Source: Platycnemis pennipes (taxonomy: Eukaryota > Arthropoda > Insecta > Odonata > Platycnemididae). Taken from it: 64,000 bases of DNA. A program made the translations under genes and the position numbers. The notes beneath the pieces are model-generated. The model ran no database searches. It worked only from the letters and a program-made list of their open reading frames with translations, and was not told where the DNA came from. The DNA lies in the NCBI GenBank assembly GCA_933228895.1, contig OW121854.1, positions 51,750,609 through 51,814,608 on the forward strand. Direction: 5' to 3'. Below are positions 46,691-58,274 of the stretch, one piece after another (within the stretch, counting starts at the first letter, position 1; each line of letters begins with the position of its first letter).

Positions 46691-47639
46691 TTTGCCATCC
46701 ATTTCTACCCTTTGAACCTTTCCTCCCAGTCTGAAGCGCTTGAAGACGTGGATGAACAGACTAGAAACATGATGATTTTTACGCGCTTTCGTGTTTTCTG
46801 CCAAAAAATTAGCTACAAGAACTAAAACTTCAAAGAAAATAACTCTCTTTCTGAAAAAAAACTGCCGTAAAAACTTATTATCAAATTTGACGCTGCATAG
46901 TGTGTGAATGGAAGCATGAGAATATGAAGGAGAAAAAAGTTTGAAAGGCAATTTTTTATTTGTATTGGCAGATGATAGACCGATAGTGTGAGGAAGAGCT
47001 CTTTATTTATTCCCAAAGAACTTTACATTGATGGAAAAATAGCAGTTTAGAAGTTTTTCTGTGTTTTTTTTAAGTGGTCGGAGAATGGGAAGTAAAATGG
47101 TGGTAGAACTTGGTTTTTAGGTGGTCCATCTGCTTATGGTTCCGCTAGATTGTATATCATCGAATTATATCGCTAAAGTATTTGCGGCTAGTACTAGTAA
47201 ACCCTTGAATCGGTTCAAGGTAAGCACCTTAGTATTTATAATTGGCTTTAAACTCATGGAAAGTGGCGCTGTGCGCATGAATACGGATCATCTTTGTCAT
47301 TGTAGGTACAACAGGCTGATAAAATATTGTCCTATAAGACCTCTAGAAATCCATTGTGGTTAATGGGGTCTTCATAGCGTAATTGGAAGAACACCTGACT
47401 GAAGGCATGGGGGTTCTGCGTTTTCAAGATGAAATATTTCTCTTTGGTTTCTGCTAAACTAAAGGGGCCAACCCTAACCATATTACGAAACGCTAAAGTG
47501 GGAGGGGTTGGGTTAACTGTTACGATTCACTACCATAGGGAGTGTGATCCAGCCATTGGTTGTGCTGTGAGGAAGATACATTATGAGTTAATGTTTTGAT
47601 CTTCTTATAAATATGATCACTCATTCGGTAATTCAACCT

Positions 47640-47884
47640 GAAGGTTGGTCTTTGATAGGGGAGAGTAGAGCTCACCCCGTACTAAGCCAATGTACACCCC
47701 GTACATTCAGGGTAGGGGGCCCAGTTCCTTTCCCTGGGTCACCTGCGATTCCGTACGAAGCTCTGACACGCAGAAAATCGAATAGAGAGGATTTTAGATG
47801 TGGGTGGGTCTTGCCCGGGATTGGAACCCGGGACCCTCCGATCAGTAGCTCAGTGCTCTACCCACTAGACCACCACGACACCCT
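47640..47884 (-). repeat. tRNA-derived SINE, family 3
   Basis: Minus strand begins GTCGTGGTGGTCTAGTGGG (A box) and AGAGCACTGAGCTACTGATC, then the B box in CCCGGGTTCCAATCCCGGGC (about 47,814-47,833). The T arm is perfect, but the acceptor ends do not pair, so this is a SINE head and not a tRNA gene. The body runs to about 47,640. Confidence 0.75.
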
Positions 47885-48089
47885 ATAAATATAGTAAAAA
47901 CTAAAAATTATTGAGTTCATAATGCGGTATTAAGAAATACATTTGGTATTCCTATTTTACCACTCACAATAGAGTTTCAAACCTTTCGCGATTTGTAGAG
48001 GGGGTTTAAAATGATGTAATGGGCGTTAGAAGGGGTGAAAATATGGAAAATTAGGTTAGGTAATATATTACTCACTCCTAATCGTAAAA

Positions 48090-48180
48090 AAAATTCAACA
48101 TGTATCCCCAAGTTTGGACTTGAACCTGCGATATGGCGTTGCAAGGCCGGCTCGTTGGTGGCCATTACCAGTGGAAAATT
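48090..48180 (-). repeat. Possible tRNA-like SINE remnant
   Basis: Minus strand has a box-B-like GCAGGTTCAAGTCC and an upstream TGGTAATGGCCACC. Weak. Confidence 0.35.
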
Positions 48181-48419
48181 AAACAAAGAAAACGTTTAAA
48201 TTTATGTAGTCAGTTAATTTCTTATCCAAAATAATATGGTAAGTTTGAACAATGTTCAGCCCTTAACTAATGACCTTCTAACAACCTCTCATTAGACCTT
48301 GTTCGGGTTTACAGGTATGAGTGGCTTTTGCCGGAAGGCTTCTTGTTTTAACTATGTATGGATGCAAGGCCACTCAATTCTGGTCCTGCCACTGCAAGTG
48401 GCGTAAGTAAGGTGCACTT

Positions 48420-48920
48420 TGAGCTAAAAACACACAGACCCCTACATACGAGCCCCCGAATGAGATCGCCGTCCGCAAACAGCTCACGGATGGGGTTTTT
48501 CTTCTAGCGCGGACATCGTTCTCGAGCGGTTTGAGAGCGGCTCACCTGATGAGTGGTAGATACATCAAAGGTGCCGTTTCGGGGTTGATCGTCTGCTGCC
48601 GTTCTGGCGCGAACGTCTACGACGACACAAGAGACTGGGAGCTAGGTTAAGCCTGCTTTGGTCTTTAGCCATTAAGCTCATTAACTTACTGCTCCAGTCT
48701 CTCTCTCGTCCCGCTTTAAATAACGCTCTGACGTCGGTGGCAAACTAAACTTATACGTCTTAGGAATTATCTTGATGGTAGAGTATTTATGCCTACGTTA
48801 GCACCAAAGCCTGTCAGTAATTAGGGCAGGTTTTGCTCTGTGGAATTCGAGATTGCTCTGACAATCACATATCGCGCAACAATGAGTCGTCACACGGAGA
48901 GCCGTTCCTCGATAAGAATT
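48420..48920. other. CpG-containing unassigned block
   Basis: CpG-richer than the flanks (GCGCGGACATCG, TTCTGGCGCGAACG). No open frame or repeat recognised. Confidence 0.3.
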
Positions 48921-49236
48921 TAAAGCAGGCTATTCTGTATTTCTTGATAGGTTTTACACCATAATCGATATTCTCAATTTTTATTTAACCTAAAAACTGT
49001 GCTTAATGATTGATTACGGATATTCATCAGAATTTTCCTTTAGCTGAGGCTTAAAAACATCAAAAGCTGGAGTATTTACCATGTTCTTATATTTTAGGTA
49101 GGTTATAACCATTTGATTAGTACCACCTTACATTAATTTTAATATAATGATGTATATTATTGACCACTATATTTTTATGTAGAATTGGTTAATTTTCTGG
49201 AGTAGTTTGGTCGATATGAGAAAACACCAATTTAGC

Positions 49237-49283
49237 CGACGTTTCGTCTCTTTATTGCGGCATCATCAGGGCTTTTGGCAACA
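49237..49283 (-). ncRNA. Hammerhead-like motif, left arm
   Basis: Minus strand: CCAA, loop, AGCC, CTGATGA (49,269-49,263), TGCC...GAC, GAAAC (49,245-49,241), GTC (49,240-49,238), GGCT, loop, TTGG. Proximal stem I AGCC/GGCT is perfect; stem II has one mismatch (GCC against GAC). Stem III is only AC/GT without a loop, so self-cleavage would need a dimer or a tandem transcript. One extra T follows CTGATGA. Confidence 0.6.
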
Positions 49284-49308
49284 ATTATAAATTGTTTATA
49301 AAAAATTG

Positions 49309-49366
49309 TCACCAAAAGCCCTGATGATGCCGCAATAAAGAGGCGAAACGTCGGATAAATTGGTGT
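49309..49366 (+). ncRNA. Hammerhead-like motif, right arm
   Basis: Plus strand: CACCAA (49,310-49,315), AAGCC, CTGATGA (49,321-49,327), T, stem II GCC...GGC, GAAAC (49,345-49,349), GTC (49,350-49,352), GGAT, then TTGGTG (49,360-49,365). The distal stem I of 6 bp and stem II are perfect; one proximal stem I pair is mutated (A for C). It complements the left arm: each has what the other lost. Confidence 0.6.
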
Positions 49367-49828
49367 TTTCTCATATCGACCAAACTACTCCAGAAAATTA
49401 ACCAATTCTACATTAATTTTAATGTGCAGTCTATGAACGAATATTATTCTATTATTTCCATTATATGATCGCCAAATTTTGTGGCCGCCTTATTTAACTT
49501 GGTATAATCTCATCTTTTCCTTTTGGTTATTAATTTACATCCCAAAAATCTTACATTAATATTACAAGCCATTCATTAACTAGTGTAGTCCTATGAAGTT
49601 TGGTATATAAGTTCCTGGTCACCCAAAATCTGACGATGATTTGATCTGGTTTGATCAGCTCTCTAACTTTTATGAGTACATCTACCTCCTTCAACATTGC
49701 TCTTTTTCCTCATAGTACGTTTTAATTAGCATACTAAAATGGGCATCCCTGCCTTATCTTACCGGACGCCATAATTCAGCTCAGGTAGATTCTCCCTCGT
49801 ATTTAGTAGCCTACGCGCTTTGCTTTTT

Positions 49829-49915
49829 TTAGAAATATCATATGAATTTGCATTAGAAATATCATATAAATTTGCATTAGAAATATCATTGAATTAGAAA
49901 TATCATATCATTGCA
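49829..49915 (+). repeat. Short tandem repeat, 24-bp unit
   Basis: TTAGAAATATCATATGAATT-TGCA, then a copy with ATAAATT, then a shortened copy and a partial one; about 3.5 units. Confidence 0.85.
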
Positions 49916-50269
49916 TAAACCACTAAAAAATCCATTTTTTAGATTATACTTATTATCTCTTTGCTTGGATAGTTTTTTTCTATCTTCTTTGTGAAACACG
50001 TTCTCACTAATGCGAATGACAAATCATTTGGTTGAGTAATCTATAGACATTGACGAAGGGAGACTCTTGCCCAATAGTACATGTGATTGTAGAAACTTTC
50101 TCTTCAGTGTATAAATTGCATATCTCTTTTCCCGCTCGTTATGAAGAAGGTCAACATTTATAGATTCGCAAGCTATGTGTATTAAGGTGCTAAATATCTA
50201 CCGTACATACTTGCATATTTTTACCTGCCTTTGGAGTTAAGTTTAAGCTAGAATTTTGTTAATTCTCCT

Positions 50270-50356
50270 TTTCATGCATGTTTGGTGTCAATTTACCCCA
50301 TGCCTCACGCTTTTATGATGGCCTGCAGGGTATTTTGTATAAGTAGATGAAGATGC
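50270..50356 (+). mobile_element. LINE 3' tail, copy E
   Basis: CATGTTTGGTG, then TTTTATGATGGCCTGCAGGG and TATTTTGTATAAGTAGATGAAGATG, matches the 3' end of LINE copies A, C and D but on the plus strand. The 117-codon minus frame that starts across this region (50,288-50,641) includes the antisense of the tail and is not a gene. Confidence 0.65.
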
Positions 50357-50649
50357 TGCTCTGCGGCAAAACTGGTCCTGACAATAAAACTTAAAACCTT
50401 GTGGAATTGCAGAGTTATTTATTCTACCATTCCTGATATCAAGGAATTCCTCCAAGTGAGGTACGAAATCATTGTCTACATTTTTAAAATAGTGACGTGG
50501 GAATCGCGATAGTGAGACGCCAATCGGAATTGGTAGTAAGATGGAGGTTAGCTTCTCTTTCCCAGGGCCCGGCTTCAAATTCAGATGGTGGTTCAAATTA
50601 GGCAAAGAATTTTCAGTAGCAGAACGGTACTTGAGTGCCATTTGGATAG

Positions 50650-52990
50650 AAAAGATAGCCTTTCATCTTTCTTCCGCTCTCCGAAAAGTTTCTTCTTCCA
50701 TCCAATTAACTATAAATACCTACGGCTCAAAGACCAAATCTACAGGTCACTCTACTACATAAATACCCTATTGTAGTGTCTCTGTGGCAAGAAGTATCAA
50801 ATAATTAAAATTAAATTTCAATAGATTAAATACCGATTATCAATAGTGACAGGTTAATGCATGGAGTGAATTTGGAGTCCCTGGAAGATGGAGTAAGTTC
50901 AGAACAGCTAGAAAGAACTGTATATGCATCGCATAGAATGGAAGGGGTCGTGAGAGTGGGAGAGAGAATATCTGGTACGCGATATTGGAATCTGAATAAA
51001 TCACCAAGCAGCCAAACAAATCATCGAACATAGGTCATAAATCCGTACGAGTTGGCGGAGAAAAAATGAAATATTATCTCAACATGGATATAACGTGATT
51101 CCACAATGTTACGCTTGATTTACTAAAAGATTAAAGTTATGGTTTTCAAGTAAATAATGATTCGACAAATCACAAATGACACGCGCAGCGCGAAATAAAT
51201 AATGTTTGATTAAAGGCTCGTCTAATGCGCTCATTGAACTTCTCTCCCCTTTAATTTTCGTTTAAGTCGACATGCAGCAAAATGGAAAATTGACGACGCA
51301 AACTCTCAACTCAAAACGTCGCACTTGTTGACTCAGACCACTCACCTGAAGATGGCGAAGGATGACGTTGCGGGTTTTAATTCGGATAGCATCACTGGCT
51401 GTTGAAGGACCTGGCAAGTGGAACGCAGTCGTTAGGAAAGCGCAGTGGCATTAGGGATGCGAATATGATGAAAAGAGCCCATCGGGGAAATAAAACGTTG
51501 AGCCTTCGTGGAATAACTGTCTTCCGAACCGTGTTTTCATCTTCAATAATGAGAATGATATTCAAATTTGCTTAGGCGACATTCATTTGGGACCCGCTGA
51601 ACAATTCATGAAATGAAACGTCGAGCGAGATCGATACTCCAGCTGTATGGGTCAATCAGGGTTGCCACAGTAGCGTATTATCCTTGTGCCATCTCTCGAC
51701 TCAACCATGCATCTACGGTGAATTGTTTTGCCAACTTTTGCCTGCTCTTCAAAATTCCCTGCAGCTTTTGATGGAGACAAATACTTTTAACTTAATGCCA
51801 CCACGAGTCGTACAATCGCGATATGAAGGTTCACTAAAGGTCTTTAAAATTACCAAAGTCGATTTTACTTTTATTGTGGCTGGATATATTTATTCCTAAA
51901 TATTAGGCGTTGCAACATCACTTAGTAAAGTTACCCGGATGCGTGGGCATGAATAAAACTTCAATTCGACTCAATAACTGTTTAACTATCACCCTCAAGC
52001 CGTAATGGTGTTTTTCATCAAACGAATTTGATCGGTCAATTATGCGATGAAATTTAAATGTTTTAATCCCTAAAATAGTTAAAAATACCAACAATCTTAT
52101 TCTAATTACGATTATTACTGATCAACGGAATGCTTATGTATAAAAAATATCTTTCTCTACCGGCAATGGATACAGTTTACTATTCCTCTTGTGATCAGTA
52201 ATTTTCGCTAGTTTCCATTTATTGCTCCTTACAAAATCTGAGTGTGGATATGATCCATACTTTTGGCAGCAAAAATAAACAAATGATGTTATAGGAATCT
52301 CGTTACGATGTCGTTCAGTTTATTTTTTATAATATATAAAAGGCAAGGACTAACAGTTGAATATTGAATTATACCAACACTTCCATGATGAAGGAGAATT
52401 ATAAACTATTCTTTTCACTGTTAGGTATGCTAAAATTTTGATAAAATTCCAAAGTTACTAAATCAAATTAAAATTTAGCGATGCAAACATCGCCATCGAA
52501 ATTGTTTCTCTTTCTGAAATGCGATGTATTAAGTACGCAATAGACGTTGAAATGAATTTCCATAATGGCATGAATAGCTTTTGAATAAATTGTCAAAAGT
52601 GAATGGAATAGTTACGATCAAATAATTAAATTAAATTAGTTATGCGAAAATTGGGTGAACATTTCAAAAGTGCGGAGTAAACAGCAGGATGAATGGGACA
52701 CGGTGGGTCGGGCAAACCCGTGACGACGAAGTTTGTGGAACGCTAATTTACGGGAAACAGCCATCACTCGAGACGTGGAGGTTAAATGCTCCCTAAATCA
52801 CGCCCTTGTTAGTCACAATTCCCAGAGAAAACAGTTTGCAAGCCTAGAAAATTCCCCCAACCTTCCACCACGACTCAGGGTCGCGAGTTGTGGTAAACTC
52901 TTTATCAGCGGTTAGGAATTTTCCTTACTCATGGTCGAATTAAATCAACCTCTGGAGAGACGTAGAGGGCCTTCATGAGAGTAGGGGGTG
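50650..52990. other. Unassigned AT-rich sequence
   Basis: No recognised gene or repeat. CAGGGTTGCCAC at 51,658 resembles one hAT end, but no partner end was found. Confidence 0.4.
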
Positions 52991-52999
52991 GGAGTTTTT

Positions 53000-53560
53000 C
53001 CTCACAATATAAAGAGCCTCTCGCTTTACCACGCGCGGACTGAGAGACTGGGAGGGAGGAAGGGAGATTTTTTTGGGAAAGGTTGAAGAGGGACGAGAAA
53101 AAATGAGAATATTAAGATGGAGGTGAGAGATATGGGAATGAATGCACCTTTACCCTTGAGTATTCGCTCCGATGTGTGAGCGGTGGGGTGGATGGTACGA
53201 CACATCCTTTCCACGCATTTCCTCGGGGTCCTATCGGAGAGCACCGATTTGACGCAAACAGCTTTCTGCACGCCTCGCCTGGTCGCGCAAGGTCTCACCA
53301 CTCCGTCCTCAGTCACGATTTCCTACCCTGCAATCCGAACCTGCCGTCACAGCCTAATCTCCATCTTATCTGCGGCGCGACGGTCGTTTTTAACACGCGA
53401 CGACGGTTCCTTCTTCTCAGGCGCCTTTTGAATTTAAGTTTAGGACGTAGCATTCACCCCTTTTGCACCGACGTACACGCCAAGCATACGTGTTGTGCAG
53501 GGACGCATAAGTAGACCCACACTTGCTCGACACGAATGTTTACCCGATCGCTTCGATACG
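53000..53560. other. CpG-rich block with TATAAAG
   Basis: TATAAAG at 53,009-53,015 precedes CpG-rich sequence (ACCACGCGCGGAC). Opposed frames of 96 and 112 codons cover 53,026-53,514; neither shows a domain. It could be a promoter region, but no gene is recognised downstream. Confidence 0.3.
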
Positions 53561-53984
53561 TTCCAGTAGCAGAGAGAAACTTGCGTTTGTGGTTAGGGGC
53601 TTGGATGGGAAACCCTAGAGGTTAGAAAGCTGCTCGTAATTTTAAAGTTAACTAAAAAATTCCACTCACATGAAGAAATAATGATGTCTGTAATTTTCGT
53701 TTTTTTTCACGTATGCTATGGTTTCTGACGACAGTTGCGCGAGCAGGACGACCAATGAGACTCGTCAGAATTTCCAACGCAAATCTAAGAAAAATAAACA
53801 GAAAATTTGGGGACTGATATCTCACCTCAGCGGAAACCTATGAGAGAACAGTGCAGCAAATTGCTACCTGATTAATACGAATGAGCAGTGGCGCACTCAC
53901 GAGGGGCCAAAGGGGCCTCCCATCAACTCTCTACAAAACCCAAATTAATCTTTAGTTGACAATTCACAGTCACATGATACCAGC

Positions 53985-54330
53985 AATTGGAAAAATAGGA
54001 AGGCTCGTCGATGAAATCGGCCTTCAGGTGTTCCTCCGCGTCTGGGTGTCTCTTGGTGACAACAGTTTCTCCAGCCATCCTGCTGGCGTTTTCAGGTCAG
54101 AAGTGACGATGCATCAAAATTGACCGTCTTATGTAGAGGGGTTGGAGCCCTGGGCCGTCTCTGATTGGCTGCTGGTTCATCCAATTGGAATAACCTCTTC
54201 CAAGCGTTAGAGAGTGTGTATCCGTTCTCCTGGTTGCAGTTTTCCTTGTGAATCTTTATTTCTATCGCTTCCCGTATTCTTGGATAGTATCTGTGCTCAT
54301 TGCGAATGACTGAAAGCCGATTTATTCGCC
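53985..54330 (-). mobile_element. Penelope-like element tail, third copy (different lineage)
   Basis: Minus translation: VIRNEHRYYPRIREAIEIKI, then NCNQENGYTLSNAWKRLFQL. This is the PLE C-terminal block (REAIEI, N-x3-GY-LS--W) in a version clearly different from the 43-kb copies. Downstream on the minus strand, CCAGCAGGATGGCTGGAG then AAACTGTTG occupies the place of the hammerhead-like tail motif, in degenerate form. RT and the GIY-YIG core are absent. Confidence 0.8.
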
Positions 54331-54799
54331 AAGGAACTCCGCGTAAACCTTAGATCAAATAGGAAGAACTCGTTACTTCATTTTACTCGAGTATGGCTAG
54401 ACCAAAGATGGCCACATTTGTTGAATACTTCTTATATATAGGAAAATATGGCCTACTATAAATTTCAAAATATACTGATTAAATTAGCATTTTGGTTACA
54501 CATTGCAAAAGATTGGGCATATGGCTACCCCCCTCCCCCTATAAAAAACTTCTGGGTGCGCCACGGCGAAAGGGAGCACTTTTTGCGTAAATGTTTCTTT
54601 ATCTAGTAAAGAAATAAAATAGAATATACATTATAAATGCTCTTTATTGTTTAAACAATGAAATAATTTTTCCGATTCAAAAATATTAAAGGCTCTCGGA
54701 TAACTTTTTTAAATTATTGCAAGGGACTGGTTTTGATGTTCCGTCTTAAATCTGTCCCAACCCGTGCTATATCTTGTCAAAGTCAGAAGATTAATTATT

Positions 54800-55240
54800 T
54801 GCACTAGAGGGACAGGCGCCGCTGATTTTGCCATCATCTTATCCGGCGGCGCGGCGTTCATTTGCGCACCGTCTGTTTCTAGCGAAACGATCTTGACACA
54901 TCACCGATCTCACATCTTCGAGCTCCCTCACTTTGCGATGGATTTTGCAAATCAGAAAGTTGTCGGATCAACGGGACCGTGACTCAAATGGACAACATTT
55001 CACGTTTCGCGTCGTGATATTGCGTTTACATCTCACGTCACATTCATATCGCTCTCGTATATCGACCTCACACCACATGACTGACGTTGCACACCGAATG
55101 GTATCTATCGTGTTCCTCACCGCATCGCAAGGTCTCTTTCACGTCGCAATGCTATTGCGATTTCATCGGGCATATATTGCATATCGAGTACCTACTGTTC
55201 ATTGTTGGTTTCAACAAAAGTTCTACTGCTGCACTCTAAA
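54800..55240. other. CpG-containing block with repeated CATCGC/TATCG words
   Basis: Words such as CATCGCAAGG, CGATTTCATCGGG, TATCGCTC, TATCGACC and CATATCG recur on both strands, reminiscent of the ends of some DNA transposons. I could not define terminal repeats. The 123-codon plus frame (54,933-55,304) is not recognised. Confidence 0.3.
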
Positions 55241-55309
55241 TAGGAGCAGTATCGGTACACGAGCTAAAAGAGAATCCGAAGAAAGTTCCCACCATTTTCG
55301 ATGAATTTG

Positions 55310-57890
55310 CAGCTTAATTGAAATGTTTGGTTGCTAAAAAACGAAGGACAGAAACACAGGATTAAAATCAGGCTAGATATGAGGAAGGGTAGCAAGAGGA
55401 TCTCTTTTTATCTGCCCAATCAATGGAGAGAGTCACAACGATAAAATGCACTTGAGGTACAGAGGAAACGATGACTTTCACTTAACCACTACCGCAGTGA
55501 GAGAAACATTGGGTTTAAGCATGAAAGGTGACTTTATTAGCGGCCATGTGGACCCTTAAGCTTTTACCAACATCAAATAACTCTATTTCTAAGATACTAT
55601 CTCGCTTAATAATTAAATAAGTGAGTTGAAATAAAGCTTAACTATTGTTTCGAAGTGTGACAGAGACAAGGGACTACCGTTCTTGTTCCTTGAGGAAAAC
55701 AGTCCAGGTGAGAAACCAAAAGAGAATAGAGAAGAATTGGTTTCAAATTAGATGAAAGGGGATGAGAAGAAATTGAAGGCATTACAGGCTTTTAGAGGCC
55801 AAAGATAAAGACATAAAGAGGTTATTGACTTAGGAGGTTGTTAGGTGGAAACGAAAAAGCGGAAGAAAATTTGAAACAGAAGACATGGACATAAAGGCCA
55901 ATATTGATAGTGTAATATGAAGAACCATATATTCAGTAGCAATGTTATTTTTAACGGAAGAAACCAGGAAAATAATGGTAGTATTTGATATATTTTGAAT
56001 AAAATTGCGCGGTTAAATGAGACAGGAGTTTTAGGGGAAAGAGGAGTATTGAAAATTTCCATGAAACCAAAACTTACCCTTTATTTGTAAAATGGGAATG
56101 AAAAATACACAGAAGAGTAAACCTCGACGTTTATTCATCTTTTTACTGGTCAACCAACTAAAATGAATCAAATTTCACACCACAAATCATATATATAATT
56201 CATATCACTCACTCATTCCGAAGCGCGATATTTATCGGCATAGTTTCCCGTAACAGCTTTTACTGAATATTGAATATCGCAATCAATACCTCACGGCGAC
56301 GCCCATAGTTTGTATTGTTTGCGAATGTCGAATTTTCTTTCCTTAAGTCATCAGAGAGCGTGATAAGCTCCATGTACGGCTGAGAGACATTTCCGAATTG
56401 ATTTTTTTTTTCACATTCCCAAATGATAAGTTTCAATTTATGATCTCCCCGAGCATCTGACCGTAGATCATCCGGCCGATGTCCCTTTCGCGATTCTCTC
56501 AAACACAACGAGGATCCTTTTGAGTGGAAGCGTCACTCCCTATCTCTTCCCTGAGCAGAACCTATGAATTCGTCCTTTTTAATGCTTCTGTGGTCGCGTT
56601 CGGCAAATCTGTCATTCGCCCAATGGAGGTTCAACGCTCTATACCTCTTATTTTTATTTAAAAAATGAGAGTTGAAATAGGAGTTTCACTCATTTGGTAA
56701 TTTCCTTTTTGTTCAATATTGTTTTCTCGCAAGTTGCTGAATCTACATCGAAGACAGAATATTGAAGTTTAATTTGTTTGTAAAAGTTTTTCACAAAATG
56801 ATAAATCGATATTATTGAGTCAGATTTTATAGATATATGTTTATATGTTACATACTTTTATATATACTGTACTGTGTGTTCGGATAGTTACGGTTAATAC
56901 TTATACCCTCATTTTAATCTTTAAATTATTACTCTTTTTCGCAAAGTAAGGATGGTCTTATGTTCCAAACTATTGGCAATTGAAGAAAAGTCATAAACGA
57001 TTGCTTAACTAACTAAGCCTAATTGTATCATAAGGATAGCCTCAATAGCATTTTACCAACCTAAAACCTAATTTTGTAAATATACTATGAAATGACAGCC
57101 ATCATATTTATATTAAGGAATGCTTAGGTGAATATGAATATGCAAGGAAAAACTTCTTTTTCAAAAATTTACTGAAACAAAATGAATTGCAAATACCTAT
57201 TTTAATTACCGTATAATTGACTATTTGTTATGAGGAATTTGAAATCCATCATTCCCCTAGCCATCATATCTCAAATTATTACACACCTGATTTTTATAGA
57301 ATTTTCAGCACTAACTTCACTCCCCTATCATAATATTTTGTTAACTTTCATTGAGTAATTCCCGTTAAAGTTTTTTGTTTAATTCATATTTTTACTCCTT
57401 CACATCTCTCTTATTGATTTTATGGAAGGCACTGAAATTAAATGAATCTATTTCATTATGATTTTATAATTGAGTGCGGGATTCTTAAAGAATTTGACAA
57501 CGCTTCCTCGATTTAATTTCTCTTTAAACCTGATGGCGTCATAATGGATCACTATAAAATTTGCTGCTCAATTTATACAATGCATGGAGACATTTTATTT
57601 CTGACGCATGGAGGAAACACTAAATTACCAAGCCCAGTGGTTGCTAGAGAATGAAGGCATTAATTGAAATTATTAGGCGATTAAGGCCCATAACTTTTTG
57701 GGGTATTCCAAAATGTTTGAAATAATCGCCAGTTAAACAGGGTATAAGATTCAGAAGATAAGTGTACTATGAAGCTCATAACTTAATCGAGTGTGCGGTC
57801 CGTATAAATATTGGAATTACGTCTAGACTTCACGTAAACTCACTCCGTGGTTTGAGAGTTGTTGACGTAATTGCATCCATCTTGCTATTC
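55310..57890. other. Unassigned AT-rich sequence
   Basis: No gene, RNA or repeat recognised. Confidence 0.45.
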
Positions 57891-58274
57891 TATTTTGGAG
57901 CCCGCTTTCAGGAGTTTTTCCGTATCGGAAAATACATATCCTCTCCGTCTTCGACCTCCCCAGGGATTGCGACGCAGATGGGCCACCCTCTTGAAGAAAA
58001 ATGGACTACACCCGGGGAGCGTTGCCGTGGGAACATCGCTTGCCTGGTCTATTCTTCCACCTGACCAATCCCTCCCTCCTCCACCGTGCCATATATATAG
58101 TTCCCCCGCTTACCTCCCCCACCCGGTTTACCAGCTTCTCCCTGATCGGCGATAGTAGGGGATCCCCCCTGATAAAAACTCCCTCTCCCATCCCGCCTAC
58201 GTAAACAATCCCCAACTTTCCCCTCCACAAGCCTTCCAACCACCCTCGTCTCCCTTTATTCCGCCCCCTCCCGT

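Larger units (their letters stand above)
49179..49412. repeat. Near-perfect inverted repeat, 234 bp
   Basis: Left arm from TGTAGAATTGGTTAATTTTC and right arm ending in its complement. The arms are about 108 bases with only about four mismatches around a short AT-rich spacer (about 49,286-49,300). Each arm carries a hammerhead-like motif on its own strand. Confidence 0.92.

Noticed and set aside
47805..47884. tRNA gene on the minus strand
   Set aside because: A and B boxes and the T arm are good, but the acceptor strands do not pair and SINE body sequence follows.
48545..48575. CTGATGAGTGG at 48,547 as a hammerhead start
   Set aside because: The following sequence pairs as TGATG/CATCA but lacks GAAA and the cleavage triplet.
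50288..50641. 117-codon minus-strand frame as a gene
   Set aside because: Its start region and C-terminus include antisense LINE tail, and no domain is visible.
51656..51670. CAGGGTTGCCAC as a hAT terminus
   Set aside because: No matching inverted end or 8-bp duplication was found nearby.
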